40,734 nt of DNA from Deltaproteobacteria bacterium (GTDB lineage: Bacteria; Desulfobacterota; Desulfuromonadia; Desulfuromonadales; BM103): NCBI GenBank assembly GCA_024636215.1, contig JAGXHL010000091.1, forward strand, positions 1 through 40,734, written 5' to 3'. The position numbers were made by a program, and so were the translations under genes. Each line of letters opens with the position of its first letter. Within the stretch, counting starts at the first letter, position 1. Of the stretch, positions 26,076 through 35,971 are shown one piece after another. Under the pieces are notes generated by a model. That model saw nothing but the letters and a program-made list of their open reading frames with translations, made no database searches and was not told where the DNA came from.

Positions 26076-26711
26076 ATGCGGACGAAATTATTTCTGGTTA
26101 CGTTCATTCTGCTTTTTTGTTCTGCCTGTTCTGTAAAGGTTTCTCCGATTGCAACACCGACCGGAACCATTAATCCCGAAGAGCATTCTCTAACAGAAAT
26201 CCGCGACGGTGTGTCTTTTACCGTAAAGCTTGACCAACTGAGTGTCGCACCCTACCAACTGGTGGATAACATTGCCTCTTTTTGGGTCAAGATAGACAAC
26301 CGAACAGACGAACCGGTATCTTTTCCATCCAGAGCGTTTCTCCTTAAAGATGGTGACGGTCAGCAATATCGCTCAGTTACACCGGAAAGAGTCAGGGAGA
26401 TCGTCAGCAAGGATTCGGTTTACCTGATTCCTTATCCTTATGTCGGCTACTATTATCTTGAGGATCAGATGAGGGTAGCTTATGAGGATACCTACTCGAG
26501 TTCATTACCATTTTATGCGGAATATCACCCTCAGGATCTTTTCACCCGCGCACTGACCGAAGAGCCGATCCTTAATAATTCGACAGCATCCGGTGTCGTC
26601 TATTTTATTGCCGACATGGAAAAAACAAACTATGCCGAGCTGCTTGTTTTTCCGAATCAGAACGCCTCCGGTGAAGCGCTCGTCAAGTTCCCCTTTGCCA
26701 TAGAAAGATAA
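26076..26711 (+). CDS. Predicted lipoprotein of unknown function
   Basis: This 211-residue protein begins MRTKLFLVTFILLFCSAC and so has a signal sequence ending in a lipobox-like CSAC (the lipidated Cys would be at about 18). The start at 26076 is preceded by GGAG 7 bases upstream; an ATG at 26061 is also in frame. The mature part has beta-rich, immunoglobulin-like-looking stretches (SFWVKIDNRTDEPVSFPS, GVVYFIADMEK) reminiscent of DUF4352-type domains, but I make no assignment. It lies 21 bases after the CNBD gene and ends at a terminator, so the two may be an operon. Confidence 0.75.
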   Translation: MRTKLFLVTFILLFCSACSVKVSPIATPTGTINPEEHSLTEIRDGVSFTVKLDQLSVAPYQLVDNIASFWVKIDNRTDEPVSFPSRAFLLKDGDGQQYRSVTPERVREIVSKDSVYLIPYPYVGYYYLEDQMRVAYEDTYSSSLPFYAEYHPQDLFTRALTEEPILNNSTASGVVYFIADMEKTNYAELLVFPNQNASGEALVKFPFAIER

Positions 26712-26731
26712 ATGACTCTACAAACTCATAC

Positions 26732-26756
26732 GCCTCCGTTTACGGAGGCTTTTTTT
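26732..26756 (+). terminator. Intrinsic terminator after the lipoprotein gene
   Basis: A 7-bp GC-rich stem (GCCTCCG at 26732-26738, CGGAGGC at 26743-26749) closes a TTTA loop and is followed by seven T. It is short but complete. It ends the CNBD-lipoprotein unit. Confidence 0.88.
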
Positions 26757-26788
26757 GTTGGTCGTGCATTGTCTGTCCGGAGTCGATA

Positions 26789-28480
26789 ATGCTTGAACTG
26801 TTATTAAACCAGAAGCTCATATTTGGACTGCTGGGTGGTCTGGGACTTTTCCTGTTTGGCATGAAGATCATGTCAGAGGGCCTGCAGAAGGTTGCGGGGA
26901 GTCGCATGAGGAAAATCCTCAGCGCTCTGACCTCAAACCGAATAGTCGGCGCTCTTGTGGGTATCGCAGTGACTGCGATGGTCCAGTCCTCAAGTGCGAC
27001 GACTGTTATGGTGGTCGGCTTTGTCAACGCGGGACTGATGTCTCTGGTTCAGTCGATTGGCATCATCCTCGGTGCCAATATCGGCACCACGGTCACAGCA
27101 CAGTTGATTGCCTTTAAAATCACCCACTATGCACTGCCTGCCATTGGTATCGGCGCAGGCTTCAAGCTTTTTGCAAAAAACCGGAAGTGGAGTTATTTCG
27201 GAGAAATCCTGCTTGGTTTCGGCCTGCTTTTTTTCGGCCTCTCTGTGATGAAGGGCGCGTTCGACCCACTGAAAACCAGCGAGGAGTTTCATCAGCTTTT
27301 CATGATCGTTGGTAACAATCATCTGCTTGGCGTACTTATCGGTGCCGGACTGACCATCCTCGTACAGAGCAGCAGCGCAACGATCGGCATTACCATAGCC
27401 CTCGCAAGTAGTGGTCTGCTGACTTTTGACGCGAGCGTCGCGTTGATCCTCGGTGAGAATATCGGTACCACAATAACTGCCAATCTGGCCGCTATAGGGA
27501 CCAACCTGGCCGCTCGGCGCACTGCCTTTGCCCATTTTCTCTTTAATTCCCTGGGTGTCTGCTACATGCTGATCTTTTTCCCGTTCTTTTTGAACTTTAT
27601 CTCTTCAATAACGCCTGGCGACGCCGATTTTGTCATCCAGACCCAGGATCAGATCGCACGTATGGGCGGTGAGATCGGCGACAAGCCCTTCATTGCCCGG
27701 CATATTGCCAACACCCACACCATGTTCAACATTGTAAACACGATTATTTTTCTGCCATTGGTCGGCCTGCTTGCCAAATTGAGCACAATGGTGATACGAG
27801 GCCGTGAAGAGGATGTCGAATTTCATCTCAAATATCTCGACAACAGGGTCTTGAGTACGCCCCCGATTGCTTTGGCTCAGGCGCGCTCAGAAACCCGGCG
27901 TATGGCTCAAATTGCCCGGGAGATGGTCGACGAAACGCTGCTCTTTTTACAGGATAATGATTTAAAGAAGATTGCGGGCCTCGAGAAAAAAGAAGATCTC
28001 ACAGATATTCTGCAAAAAGAAATCACCGATTTCCTGGTTGCTCTTTCTCAAAAATCAATCACACAGGAATCCTCTAAAGAGGTTGCTTCGATGATGAATA
28101 TGGTCAATGACCTGGAGCGAGTTGGCGACCACTGCGAGAACCTCTGGACCTTGAATCGCAAAAAACTCGATCAAAAAATCATTTTCTCTGAAGTGGCGAT
28201 GGTTGAAATTGCAGAGATCTCCAAATTGACCAGTGAATTCCTTGCCACAATCGTTCAGGCGCATGAAGAGAAGAATACAGGTATTCTGGAAGAAGCTCTT
28301 CGACTTGAGGACAATATCGACGCTATCGAGGAACGCCTGCGGAACAATCACATCAGACGTCTCAACACGGGAGAGTGCACGGTTAACTCCGGCCTGATCT
28401 TCATTGATATGCTCCACAATTTTGAAAAGATCGGCGATCACACCTATAATTTCGCGAAAGCCGTTGTCGGTAAGAAATGA
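26789..28480 (+). CDS. Na/Pi cotransporter family protein with PhoU-like C-terminus
   Basis: This 563-residue inner-membrane protein is related to NptA/YjbB transporters, which move phosphate with sodium. It has the inverted-repeat motifs of the family: QSSSATT at 66-72 and QSSSATI at 193-199, each followed by GANIGTT (95-101) and GENIGTT (222-228). About eight hydrophobic segments run to about 330. The C-terminal 220 residues are a helical PhoU-like domain (MVNDLERVGDHCEN, DMLHNFEKIGDHTYN), a regulator of phosphate flux in this family. GGAG lies 8 bases before the start. No other phosphate genes are adjacent. Confidence 0.9.
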   Translation: MLELLLNQKLIFGLLGGLGLFLFGMKIMSEGLQKVAGSRMRKILSALTSNRIVGALVGIAVTAMVQSSSATTVMVVGFVNAGLMSLVQSIGIILGANIGTTVTAQLIAFKITHYALPAIGIGAGFKLFAKNRKWSYFGEILLGFGLLFFGLSVMKGAFDPLKTSEEFHQLFMIVGNNHLLGVLIGAGLTILVQSSSATIGITIALASSGLLTFDASVALILGENIGTTITANLAAIGTNLAARRTAFAHFLFNSLGVCYMLIFFPFFLNFISSITPGDADFVIQTQDQIARMGGEIGDKPFIARHIANTHTMFNIVNTIIFLPLVGLLAKLSTMVIRGREEDVEFHLKYLDNRVLSTPPIALAQARSETRRMAQIAREMVDETLLFLQDNDLKKIAGLEKKEDLTDILQKEITDFLVALSQKSITQESSKEVASMMNMVNDLERVGDHCENLWTLNRKKLDQKIIFSEVAMVEIAEISKLTSEFLATIVQAHEEKNTGILEEALRLEDNIDAIEERLRNNHIRRLNTGECTVNSGLIFIDMLHNFEKIGDHTYNFAKAVVGKK

Positions 28481-28633
28481 TGCTTGTTGCTACGGATGCC
28501 GGGAGCAACACCCTGCGCTTGTTGATCGGCCTGATGCAGCGGCCGAGAATCTCCAGCTTGACGGCAAGAGATTCCGGTATTCTTGAAGGTCTTTTACTTT
28601 CTCTGCAAAGCGCAGAATAACAGCGCCATTTCG

Positions 28634-28663
28634 TTGACATTTCTGCACAGTCTCCGCTATTAT
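28634..28663 (+). promoter_or_regulatory. Candidate promoter for the iorAB operon
   Basis: TTGACA (28634-28639), 18 bases and TATTAT (28658-28663) form a strong sigma-70 match about 108 bases before iorA. The resulting leader contains an 8-bp inverted repeat (28683-28690 and 28715-28722). The gap 28481-28770 contains nothing else supportable. Confidence 0.6.
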
Positions 28664-28770
28664 CAAGACCCTTTTGGCCACAGCCAGCAGCCTGTTGGAC
28701 TATCCACGAGCCTGCTGCTGGCCAGCTCATTTGTGGTTGCAATACATCAAATATTTTAGAGGTTCAGTCT

Positions 28771-30537
28771 ATGCAAAAAACGATTTTGTCCGGCAACGAG
28801 GCTTTTGCCCGTGCCGCTTACGAGGCCGGTGTGACCGTCGCTTCTGCTTATCCGGGCACTCCTTCTACGGAAATTCTGGAAAACATCACTCAGTATAAGC
28901 GCATAGACGCCTCCTGGGCGCCAAACGAGAAGGTCGCTCTGGAAGTCGGTATCGGCGCCAGCATCGGTGGGGCCAGAACCATGGTGACGATGAAGCACGT
29001 AGGCGTCAACGTCGCAGCCGACCCGCTGTTCACCTTTTCCTACACGGGTGTTCGTGGCGGTATGGTTCTGGTGGTTGCTGATGATCCCGAGATGCATTCC
29101 TCACAAGACGAGCAAGACAGTCGCCAATACGCCCGTTTTGCCAAGGTGCCGATGTTTGAGCCTGCAGACAGCCAGGAAGCTCTTGATTTTACACGTCTAG
29201 CCTTTGAGGTCAGTGAACAATTTGATGCACCGGTTATGGTGCGCAGCACGACTCGCATCTCCCATTCCAAGTCGATCGTTGAGCTGGGCGAACCGCTGAT
29301 GGAACTCCCTGAAACAGGACTGGTTCGAGATCCGAGCAAGTTCGTCATGTTGCCCGGCAATGCCCGGATCCGCCACCCGCTGGTTGAGAAACGTCTCGAA
29401 GACATGTCAGAATGGGCTTGCAGTCAAGCCTTTAATCGCATCGAAGTCGGTAACGGCACGCTTGGCATCATAACCTCCGGTGTGGCTTATCAATACGCCC
29501 GGGAGGTTTTTCCCGATGCAGACATCCTCAAACTTGGCCTGGTCTTTCCTCTGCCAAAGCAGATGATCCGCGATTTTGCCGAGCGCTTTGAAACCCTCTA
29601 TGTGATTGAAGAGCTCGATCCCTTCATCGAAGAGCAGGTCAGGGCGATGGGGATCAAGGTCATTGGAAAAGAAAAGGTCTCTCTCTGCGGTGAACTGACT
29701 CCCGGCCGCCTGCGCCAGGCTTTCGATGTCAATCCTCCGAGTTTGCGACCAATCAAGGAAGAACTGCCGCCAAGACCGCCCAATATGTGTCCGGGCTGTC
29801 CTCATCGCGGCGTATTTCACGCCTTGAATCGTCTCAAGGCTTACGTAACCGGTGACATCGGCTGTTATACCCTGGGTTTCATGCCGCCGCTCTCGGCGAT
29901 GGACACCTGTATTTGCATGGGCGCCAGTATCGGTAACGCCACCGGTTTGAGCAAGGTCCTCAACGAAGAGGACCGCAAGAAGGTCGTCGCTGTGATCGGT
30001 GACTCGACCTTCCTGCATACCGGCCTCAATGGCCTGATGGATATGGTCTACAACAAATCGACGGCCACGGTCCTGATTCTCGACAACAGCACCACCGGCA
30101 TGACCGGGCGTCAGGACAACCCTTCAACCGGCTACACCCTGGACGGAGAATTTGCCAACCAGGTTGATCTGGAAGCGCTCTGTCGGGCTCTCGGCGTCAA
30201 GCATGTTGAGACAATCGATCCATTCCAGATGGACAATACCCGTAAGGTTATTAAGGAAGCGATGGAGCGCCCTGAAGTTTCGGTGATCATCACGCGGCGT
30301 CCTTGCGTTCTGATCAAACATGAAAACGTTGTAGAAGACAAACCGCCGCTCTATGTCAAATCGGACAAGTGCGTTGCCTGCAAGGCCTGCCTGACGATCG
30401 GTTGCCCGGCGATTGAATGGGAAACCGGCAAGGATGGCTCGAAGGGTCATTGCAAGATCGATCGACTGCTTTGTAATGGCTGCCAGGTTTGTATGCAATT
30501 ATGTAAATTCGATGCTTTCGGAGTGTGTGATGATTGA
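28771..30537 (+). CDS. iorA: Indolepyruvate:ferredoxin oxidoreductase alpha subunit
   Basis: This 588-residue cytoplasmic enzyme subunit oxidatively decarboxylates arylpyruvates (from Trp, Phe, Tyr) to aryl-acetyl-CoA with ferredoxin as acceptor. It starts with the pyruvate-oxidoreductase motif GNEAFARAAYEAGVTVASAYPGTPSTE. The TPP-binding GDSTFLHTGLNGL lies near 410. Two 4Fe-4S motifs end the protein: C534, C537, C540, C545 and C568, C571, C574, C578. The length is typical for IorA. It has an AGAGG ribosome site. iorB overlaps by 8 bases. Confidence 0.94.
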   Translation: MQKTILSGNEAFARAAYEAGVTVASAYPGTPSTEILENITQYKRIDASWAPNEKVALEVGIGASIGGARTMVTMKHVGVNVAADPLFTFSYTGVRGGMVLVVADDPEMHSSQDEQDSRQYARFAKVPMFEPADSQEALDFTRLAFEVSEQFDAPVMVRSTTRISHSKSIVELGEPLMELPETGLVRDPSKFVMLPGNARIRHPLVEKRLEDMSEWACSQAFNRIEVGNGTLGIITSGVAYQYAREVFPDADILKLGLVFPLPKQMIRDFAERFETLYVIEELDPFIEEQVRAMGIKVIGKEKVSLCGELTPGRLRQAFDVNPPSLRPIKEELPPRPPNMCPGCPHRGVFHALNRLKAYVTGDIGCYTLGFMPPLSAMDTCICMGASIGNATGLSKVLNEEDRKKVVAVIGDSTFLHTGLNGLMDMVYNKSTATVLILDNSTTGMTGRQDNPSTGYTLDGEFANQVDLEALCRALGVKHVETIDPFQMDNTRKVIKEAMERPEVSVIITRRPCVLIKHENVVEDKPPLYVKSDKCVACKACLTIGCPAIEWETGKDGSKGHCKIDRLLCNGCQVCMQLCKFDAFGVCDD

Positions 30538-31114
30538 TAATACTGTAACCAATATCCTGATGGCCGGCGTCGGCGGGCAAGGCACGCTGCTGGCCAGCGA
30601 AATACTTTCCGAGGTTCTCATGCAGGCCGGCTACGATGTTAAAAAAGCCGAAGTCCACGGTATGGCCCAACGCGGAGGCAGTGTCGTCTCCCACGTCCGT
30701 TTCGGCAAGAAGGTCTACTCTTCGATCATTCCGGAAGGTGAGGTGGACGTTCTGTTCGGTTTTGAACTGCTTGAGACCTATCGTTATCTGCCGCTGGTCA
30801 AGGCTTCGGGAGCCGTTGTCGTCAACAACCTGAAGATTGCGCCTCCGTCGGTCGCCCTGGGCCAAAGAGAATACCCGAGCGATGTCGCTGCCAAACTTCA
30901 GGAGTTTGTTGCCAGGGTCCATGTGGTTGACGGTCTGCAACTTGCCGAACAGGCAGGAAACTCAAGAACCGTTAACACCGTGCTGCTGGGAGCTCTGTCC
31001 AATACCCTCGAACCGACCCACGAGCAGTGGATCACTGCCATCAAGAGCCTGGTGCCGGAACGCTTCCTTGAAGTCAACCTGAAAGCTTTTGAACTGGGAC
31101 GTCAGATTCGCTGA
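30530..31114 (+). CDS. iorB: Indolepyruvate:ferredoxin oxidoreductase beta subunit
   Basis: This 194-residue subunit pairs with IorA. It has the gamma-domain motif of 2-oxoacid oxidoreductases, GVGGQGTLLASEILSEVL, followed by KKAEVHGMAQRGGSVVSHVR. The ATG at 30530 overlaps the iorA stop (ATGATTGA) and is preceded by GGAG 7 bases upstream, so the subunits are made together. An upstream in-frame extension would read through iorA and is not used. Confidence 0.93.
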   Translation: MIDNTVTNILMAGVGGQGTLLASEILSEVLMQAGYDVKKAEVHGMAQRGGSVVSHVRFGKKVYSSIIPEGEVDVLFGFELLETYRYLPLVKASGAVVVNNLKIAPPSVALGQREYPSDVAAKLQEFVARVHVVDGLQLAEQAGNSRTVNTVLLGALSNTLEPTHEQWITAIKSLVPERFLEVNLKAFELGRQIR

Positions 31115-31181
31115 TCGATTTTATGCGTTTCTGCGTTCTTAGTATTTATGACTCCTTTCTCCTCAGCACAAGGACAGAACC

Positions 31182-32483
31182 ATGATCTGGAACGACGAGT
31201 TTGAAACTTTGCCACGAGAAGCTCTCGAAGCCCTTCAGACCAGACGCTTGCAGCAGGTCGCTGAACGTGTTTATGCCACGGTTCCATTCTACAAACAGCA
31301 GTTCGACAAGGCCGGCGTCAAGCCGGAGAAGATAAAGTCGGTTGATGATCTGCGACGCCTGCCGTTTACGCTCAAGCAGGATATGCGGGACAACTATCCA
31401 TACGGCCTGTTTGCCAGGCCGCTGGACCAGATCGTTCGAATCCATGCCTCCTCGGGGACCACTGGCAAACCGACCGTGGTTGGTTACACGCGCCGTGACA
31501 TTGAAAACTGGACGGAGTTGATGGCGCGTTGCTTCGTTGCGGCCGGTGTCAATCGTGGCGACATCCTGCATAACGCTTATGGTTACGGCCTCTTCACCGG
31601 CGGCCTCGGTGCTCATTACGGTGCCGAAAAGGTAGGCGCCTCGGTCATCCCCATGTCGGGAGGCAATACCAAGAAGCAATTAATGATCATGCAGGATTTC
31701 GGTTCTACGGTGCTCACATGCACACCTTCCTACAGCCTCTACCTGGCCGAAGCAGCGGCTGAAGAGGGCATCGATATTCGCACCTTGAAACTGCGCATCG
31801 GCATCCTCGGCGCGGAGCCCTGGTCTGAAAAGTTGCGCAATGAAATTGAAGAGAATGTGGGCATCAAGGCGATCGACATCTATGGCCTCTCGGAGATCCT
31901 CGGGCCAGGCGTCGGCATCGAATGTATTGAGGCCCAGAGCGGTCTGCATATCTGGGAAGATCACTTTATTCCGGAAATTATCGATCCGGTGAGTGGCGAA
32001 CCCCTCGCCGATGGTGAGCAGGGTGAGCTGGTGATTACGACGATCACGAAAGAGGGCATTCCGTTGATCCGTTATCGTACCCGAGATATTACCCGGATCA
32101 TTGCTGAGCCTTGTATCTGCGGCCGGACTCACCGCCGCCTGGAGCGTATGTGCGGTCGTACTGACGACATGCTGATAATCCGCGGCGTTAATGTCTACCC
32201 GTCGCAGATAGAAAGCGTGCTTATGGACATCGAAGGCGTCGAGCCGCACTACCTGCTGATTGTCGACCGCGAAGGCACTCTGGACACCCTGGAAGTCCAG
32301 GTGGAAGTCAACGAGCAAACCTTTTCCGATGAGATCAAGGTGTTGCAGGGGTTATCCCGCAGGATCGAAAAAGAGATCAAGGATCTGCTCGGCATCAGCT
32401 GCCGGATTCGCCTGGTTGAACCTAAAACCATTGCCCGCAGCGAAGGGAAAGCGCAACGGGTTATCGATAACCGCCCGAAATAG
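31182..32483 (+). CDS. paaK: Phenylacetate-CoA ligase (copy 1)
   Basis: This 433-residue cytoplasmic AMP-forming ligase activates aryl acetates to CoA thioesters. The ATP loop SSGTTGKPT is at 90-98. Other markers are [14 protein letters not shown] near 230-245, [22 protein letters not shown] and [20 protein letters not shown]. It has an AAGGA ribosome site and starts 67 bases after iorB. With IorAB it can recover aryl acetates released from aryl-acetyl-CoA, or run in reverse to make ATP. Substrate identity is inferred. Confidence 0.93.
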   Translation: MIWNDEFETLPREALEALQTRRLQQVAERVYATVPFYKQQFDKAGVKPEKIKSVDDLRRLPFTLKQDMRDNYPYGLFARPLDQIVRIHASSGTTGKPTVVGYTRRDIENWTELMARCFVAAGVNRGDILHNAYGYGLFTGGLGAHYGAEKVGASVIPMSGGNTKKQLMIMQDFGSTVLTCTPSYSLYLAEAAAEEGIDIRTLKLRIGILGAEPWSEKLRNEIEENVGIKAIDIYGLSEILGPGVGIECIEAQSGLHIWEDHFIPEIIDPVSGEPLADGEQGELVITTITKEGIPLIRYRTRDITRIIAEPCICGRTHRRLERMCGRTDDMLIIRGVNVYPSQIESVLMDIEGVEPHYLLIVDREGTLDTLEVQVEVNEQTFSDEIKVLQGLSRRIEKEIKDLLGISCRIRLVEPKTIARSEGKAQRVIDNRPK

Positions 32484-32501
32484 CAGGAGGGATGGATCAT
32501 T

Positions 32502-32933
32502 ATGAAAGTTGAACAGATTTCCATTTTTATTGAAAACAAGTCCGGTCGTCTCGCTGAGGTTGCCCGGGTGCTCGGCGAAAAGGGCGTTAACATCCGCGCA
32601 CTGTCGCTGGCGGATACGTCGGACTTCGGCATTCTGCGACTGCTTGTCGACAATACCGATATTGCCCAGGCAACCTTGAAAGAGAGCGGTTTCACGGTAA
32701 ACAAAACGGAAGTCGTCGCGGTTGAAGTCCCGGATGATCCGGGCGGCCTTTATAATATCCTGCAGGTTCTCGATCAAGCAAAGATCAACGTCGAGTACAT
32801 GTATGCTTTTGTCGAGCGCAATGCCGGCAATGCGGTCATCATCTTCCGTTTTGATGAAGTGGACAAGGCTATCGCTGCACTCGGCGAGAAGGGTGTCAGT
32901 ATTCTTACCGGGGAACATCTTTATAGCCTGTAA
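32502..32933 (+). CDS. Tandem ACT-domain amino-acid-binding protein
   Basis: This 143-residue protein consists of two ACT domains (about 1-65 and 68-140): [29 protein letters not shown] and [30 protein letters not shown]. Each carries the G-R/G-L ligand-binding turn typical of ACT repeats. ACT pairs bind amino acids, here most plausibly aromatic ones given the neighbours, and could allosterically control PaaK or IorAB. It has no catalytic or DNA-binding part. An AGGAGG site precedes the ATG. It lies between two ligase genes. Confidence 0.92.
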   Translation: MKVEQISIFIENKSGRLAEVARVLGEKGVNIRALSLADTSDFGILRLLVDNTDIAQATLKESGFTVNKTEVVAVEVPDDPGGLYNILQVLDQAKINVEYMYAFVERNAGNAVIIFRFDEVDKAIAALGEKGVSILTGEHLYSL

Positions 32934-32988
32934 ACATGCATATAGACTGATGTATTAATATGATGGATAAACTTTTACGGTACCTATT

Positions 32989-34296
32989 GTGAATCATAAT
33001 ATTTGGGATCCTCTCCATGAATGCCTGGAACGCGGGGATTTGGAACGCCTGCAACTGGAACGTTTACGCTCGACTTTGGAGCGGGTTGCAAAGGTGCCCT
33101 GCTATAAACATAAATTTGCAGCAGCAGGCATCACAGTTGACGATATCCACTCCCTGAAGGATCTGGCCCGGTTGCCATTTACGGTCAAGGAAGATCTGCG
33201 CCAGAACTATCCCTATGGCATGTTTGCCGTGCCGATGCGCGATGTGGTCAGAATTCATTCGTCATCGGGAACCACCGGCAAACCGACCGTGGTTGGCTAC
33301 TCCCGTAAAGACCTGAATGACTGGGCTGGACTGGTGGCCCGCTTCATGACCGCAGCGGGTGTCCTGCCGGATGATATTGTTCATATTGCCTTCGGTTATG
33401 GACTTTTCACCGGTGCCTTTGGTTTGCATTACGGCGCAGAATTGATCGGTTCGGCGGTTATCCCCATGTCTGGCGGCAACACCGAACGCCAGATCATGAT
33501 CCTGAAAGATTACGAAGCCACAGCCCTGGTTTGCACGCCATCTTACGCACTGACCCTGGCGGATCGCATCGAAAGAATGGGCCACAACCCAAGAACCTAC
33601 CTCAGCTTGAAGGTTGGCTTGTTCGGCGGAGAGCCCTGGAGCGAGGAGTTGCGACGCGAGATTGAAACGCGCCTGAACATCGTCGCCACCGACAATTACG
33701 GCCTTTCGGAAATTGTTGGCCCCGGAGTGGCCGGAGAATGCCTCTGCAAGAAGGGCATGCACATCTTCGAAGATCATTTTATCCCCGAGATCATAAATCC
33801 TGAAACCGGCGAAGTTCTGCCTCCCGGGCAGAAGGGTGAACTGGTTCTGACCAATATCGTTCAGGAAGCCATTCCACTGATTCGCTATCGCACACGGGAT
33901 ATTACCCGCCTCCACTATGAGAAATGTGATTGCGGCCGAACCCTGGTGCGGATGGAAAAGACCATGGGACGCAGTGATGACATGCTGATCATCAAGGGAG
34001 TCAACGTCTTCCCAACACAGATCGAGGAGGTCCTTTTTCAGGTTGAAGGCTGTGAACCACATTATCAACTGATCATCGAAAGAGCAGGGACGCTGGACAC
34101 CCTGGAGGTCCAGGTGGAGGTCAACGAGAATATCTTCTTTGATGAGATGAGGAAGCAGCGTGCCTTTGTGGAAATGCTCGAGAAACGTCTGGCAACCAGC
34201 ATTGGCCTGCATGCCAAGGTCAAGCTTGTAGAACCTTCGGTCATCCCGCGACACGAAGGCAAGGCCAACCGAATTATTGATAAAAGAAGCAGGTAG
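32989..34296 (+). CDS. paaK: Phenylacetate-CoA ligase (copy 2)
   Basis: This 435-residue paralogue of the ligase at 31182 has [44 protein letters not shown] and [21 protein letters not shown]. The two share most residues in the catalytic core but differ in the N-terminal 30 residues and in the region 195-240, which suggests different aryl substrates. It appears to start at GTG 32989. A 10-codon ORF (32960-32992) ends across this GTG, and the ribosome site is weak, so coupling from that leader is possible. Confidence 0.92.
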   Translation: MNHNIWDPLHECLERGDLERLQLERLRSTLERVAKVPCYKHKFAAAGITVDDIHSLKDLARLPFTVKEDLRQNYPYGMFAVPMRDVVRIHSSSGTTGKPTVVGYSRKDLNDWAGLVARFMTAAGVLPDDIVHIAFGYGLFTGAFGLHYGAELIGSAVIPMSGGNTERQIMILKDYEATALVCTPSYALTLADRIERMGHNPRTYLSLKVGLFGGEPWSEELRREIETRLNIVATDNYGLSEIVGPGVAGECLCKKGMHIFEDHFIPEIINPETGEVLPPGQKGELVLTNIVQEAIPLIRYRTRDITRLHYEKCDCGRTLVRMEKTMGRSDDMLIIKGVNVFPTQIEEVLFQVEGCEPHYQLIIERAGTLDTLEVQVEVNENIFFDEMRKQRAFVEMLEKRLATSIGLHAKVKLVEPSVIPRHEGKANRIIDKRSR

Positions 34297-34370
34297 AAAG
34301 CAGGGAGACAGGGGCTTATCTGACTGATTTGTAAGTGTTTTTGTTAAATATAAAGCCTCGGCATTAGTGC

Positions 34371-34399
34371 TTGACAAAAGGGTGGTTATAAACAATAAT
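34371..34399 (+). promoter_or_regulatory. tRNA-Pro promoter
   Basis: TTGACA (34371-34376), a 17-base spacer and AATAAT (34394-34399) place the start about 5 bases before the mature tRNA. Confidence 0.7.
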
Positions 34400-34409
34400 T
34401 CGAATCCGT

Positions 34410-34486
<77 letters not shown>

Positions 34487-34504
34487 TTTAAAAACAAGTA
34501 CTTA

Positions 34505-34531
34505 GGCCACTTCTTTTGAAGTGGCCTTTTT
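34505..34531 (+). terminator. Intrinsic terminator after tRNA-Pro
   Basis: A 9-bp stem GGCCACTTC/GAAGTGGCC (34505-34513, 34518-34526) with TTTT loop is followed by TTTTT, 18 bases after the tRNA. Confidence 0.9.
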
Positions 34532-34622
34532 ACTATCGAAATTCCTTTCTTTCCACGTCTGGACAGAAACGCGACTATTCCCGACGGTTTCCAACCGCCA
34601 GATGCGCCTGTACAAGGCTATA

Positions 34623-35783
34623 TTACCGATCGACAGCCCAGGCCGAAGCCTTCCCTTTCACCGCCGTCTTGAGCGGCAGGGTGAAGAAAAAGATGCTTCC
34701 GCCCCCGGGGCGATCTCTTAATCCGATCCGCAATCCACCCATCAGTTCGACCAGCCCGCTAGATATGGCCAGCCCCAGACCAGCGCCGCCATGCCTGCGC
34801 GTGAAGGAGTCATCGGCCTGGCTGAAGCGCTGGAATATCATCTCTCTTTTTTCTTCCGGTACGCCGATGCCGGTGTCGCTCACCGAAAACTCCACGTGAT
34901 CGCCACAGGGACACACCGAAACACGCACCTCACCTTTCTCGGTAAATTTGATGGCGTTGTCGATCAGGTTGAGAAGGACCTGTCCCAGCCTTCGCTGGTC
35001 GCCTACGAACGCGGCAGGGGTCTCCGGGGAAATCTCCGCTTCCAGTTGCAGATTCTTCTTGCGCGCCTTGAGACCCATCTCCTGAACGGTGTTCTGCACG
35101 AAGACATGGAGGTCGAACGGTTTCTTTTCGATTTGCAGCCCTTGCGCCTCGATGCTGGAGAAATTGAGGATATCATCGAGGAGGGCGCGCAGGCGCTGTG
35201 CCGACTGCTCGGCCATCTCCAGGATTTTCAGACGTTCGGGGTCCTTGTCGAGTTGCAGGAGAAGTTCGATGCCCGCCAGAAAGACCGTCATGGGGGTGCG
35301 TATCTCGTGGCTCATGTTGGCCATGAAGAGACTCTTGGCTCGATTGCTTTCCTCTGCGACGGCATTGGCCGCCCGTAACGCCTCATTCTCCTTATGTTCA
35401 GTGACATCCTCCATCGCCAGCAGTATCAATTGCAGATGATCGATGCGCCGGGCACTGAGCAGCAGGGCGCGCCGGCCGATCTGTTCAAAAGTGTGCTCGA
35501 TCTCGAAGTCCCTGAGAGACTCTTCTTTCGGCAACACCTCTTCCAGCAACTCGCGCAGGGAGGGGATGTCCCACTGGCCGTTTCCAAGGTCGTAAACCTT
35601 CCGGCCGACCGTTTCGTGCGGTTCCACCTTGAAGTGATAGTAGAAGGCGTCATTGGCCGATTGCACGCGTAAGTCATCCTCCAGGACCAGCAATGGCTCC
35701 CACAGGGTGTCGAGGATCTCCTCAGCAAGATTTTTGGAACCGAGATTGCCTGTGTTTGGTTTTTTAATAGAGGTGTCTTTCAT
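34623..35783 (-). CDS. PAS-domain sensor histidine kinase
   Basis: This 386-residue soluble kinase has one N-terminal PAS domain (about 18-128), a HisKA domain with ANMSHEIRTPM (His159) and a HATPase domain with N box NLIDNAIKFTEKG, G1 DTGIGVPEEKR and GGAGLGLAISSGL. It has no membrane segment or receiver domain. It would autophosphorylate and hand the phosphate to a separate receiver, perhaps the one on the neighbouring hybrid kinase. The kinase core is clearly related to that protein. Its minus-strand transcript starts from a TATAAT at 35829-35824. Confidence 0.92.
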   Translation of the reverse strand: MKDTSIKKPNTGNLGSKNLAEEILDTLWEPLLVLEDDLRVQSANDAFYYHFKVEPHETVGRKVYDLGNGQWDIPSLRELLEEVLPKEESLRDFEIEHTFEQIGRRALLLSARRIDHLQLILLAMEDVTEHKENEALRAANAVAEESNRAKSLFMANMSHEIRTPMTVFLAGIELLLQLDKDPERLKILEMAEQSAQRLRALLDDILNFSSIEAQGLQIEKKPFDLHVFVQNTVQEMGLKARKKNLQLEAEISPETPAAFVGDQRRLGQVLLNLIDNAIKFTEKGEVRVSVCPCGDHVEFSVSDTGIGVPEEKREMIFQRFSQADDSFTRRHGGAGLGLAISSGLVELMGGLRIGLRDRPGGGSIFFFTLPLKTAVKGKASAWAVDR

Positions 35784-35823
35784 AGTACATCCGGGTAGTG
35801 CATCGGAAAGGATTTCCTACACT

Positions 35824-35851
35824 ATTATACTATGTTGTCAGAGATTTGGAA
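35824..35851 (-). promoter_or_regulatory. Candidate promoter for the short histidine kinase
   Basis: On the minus strand TTCCAA (35851-35846), 16 bases and a perfect TATAAT (35829-35824) lie about 40 bases upstream of the start at 35783. The -35 is weak, so an activator or extended -10 may help. Confidence 0.5.
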
Positions 35852-35971
35852 GGTCTCGATCGGGCTGACCAAAGGGGTTGTCCGCGATGTCGAAACCAAG
35901 CGCCGGTGGTGAAGTCTCTTCAGAAGGGCGTTTCTTTGATTAGAATTTTGTGGATACAAGTGTGGCTGTTA

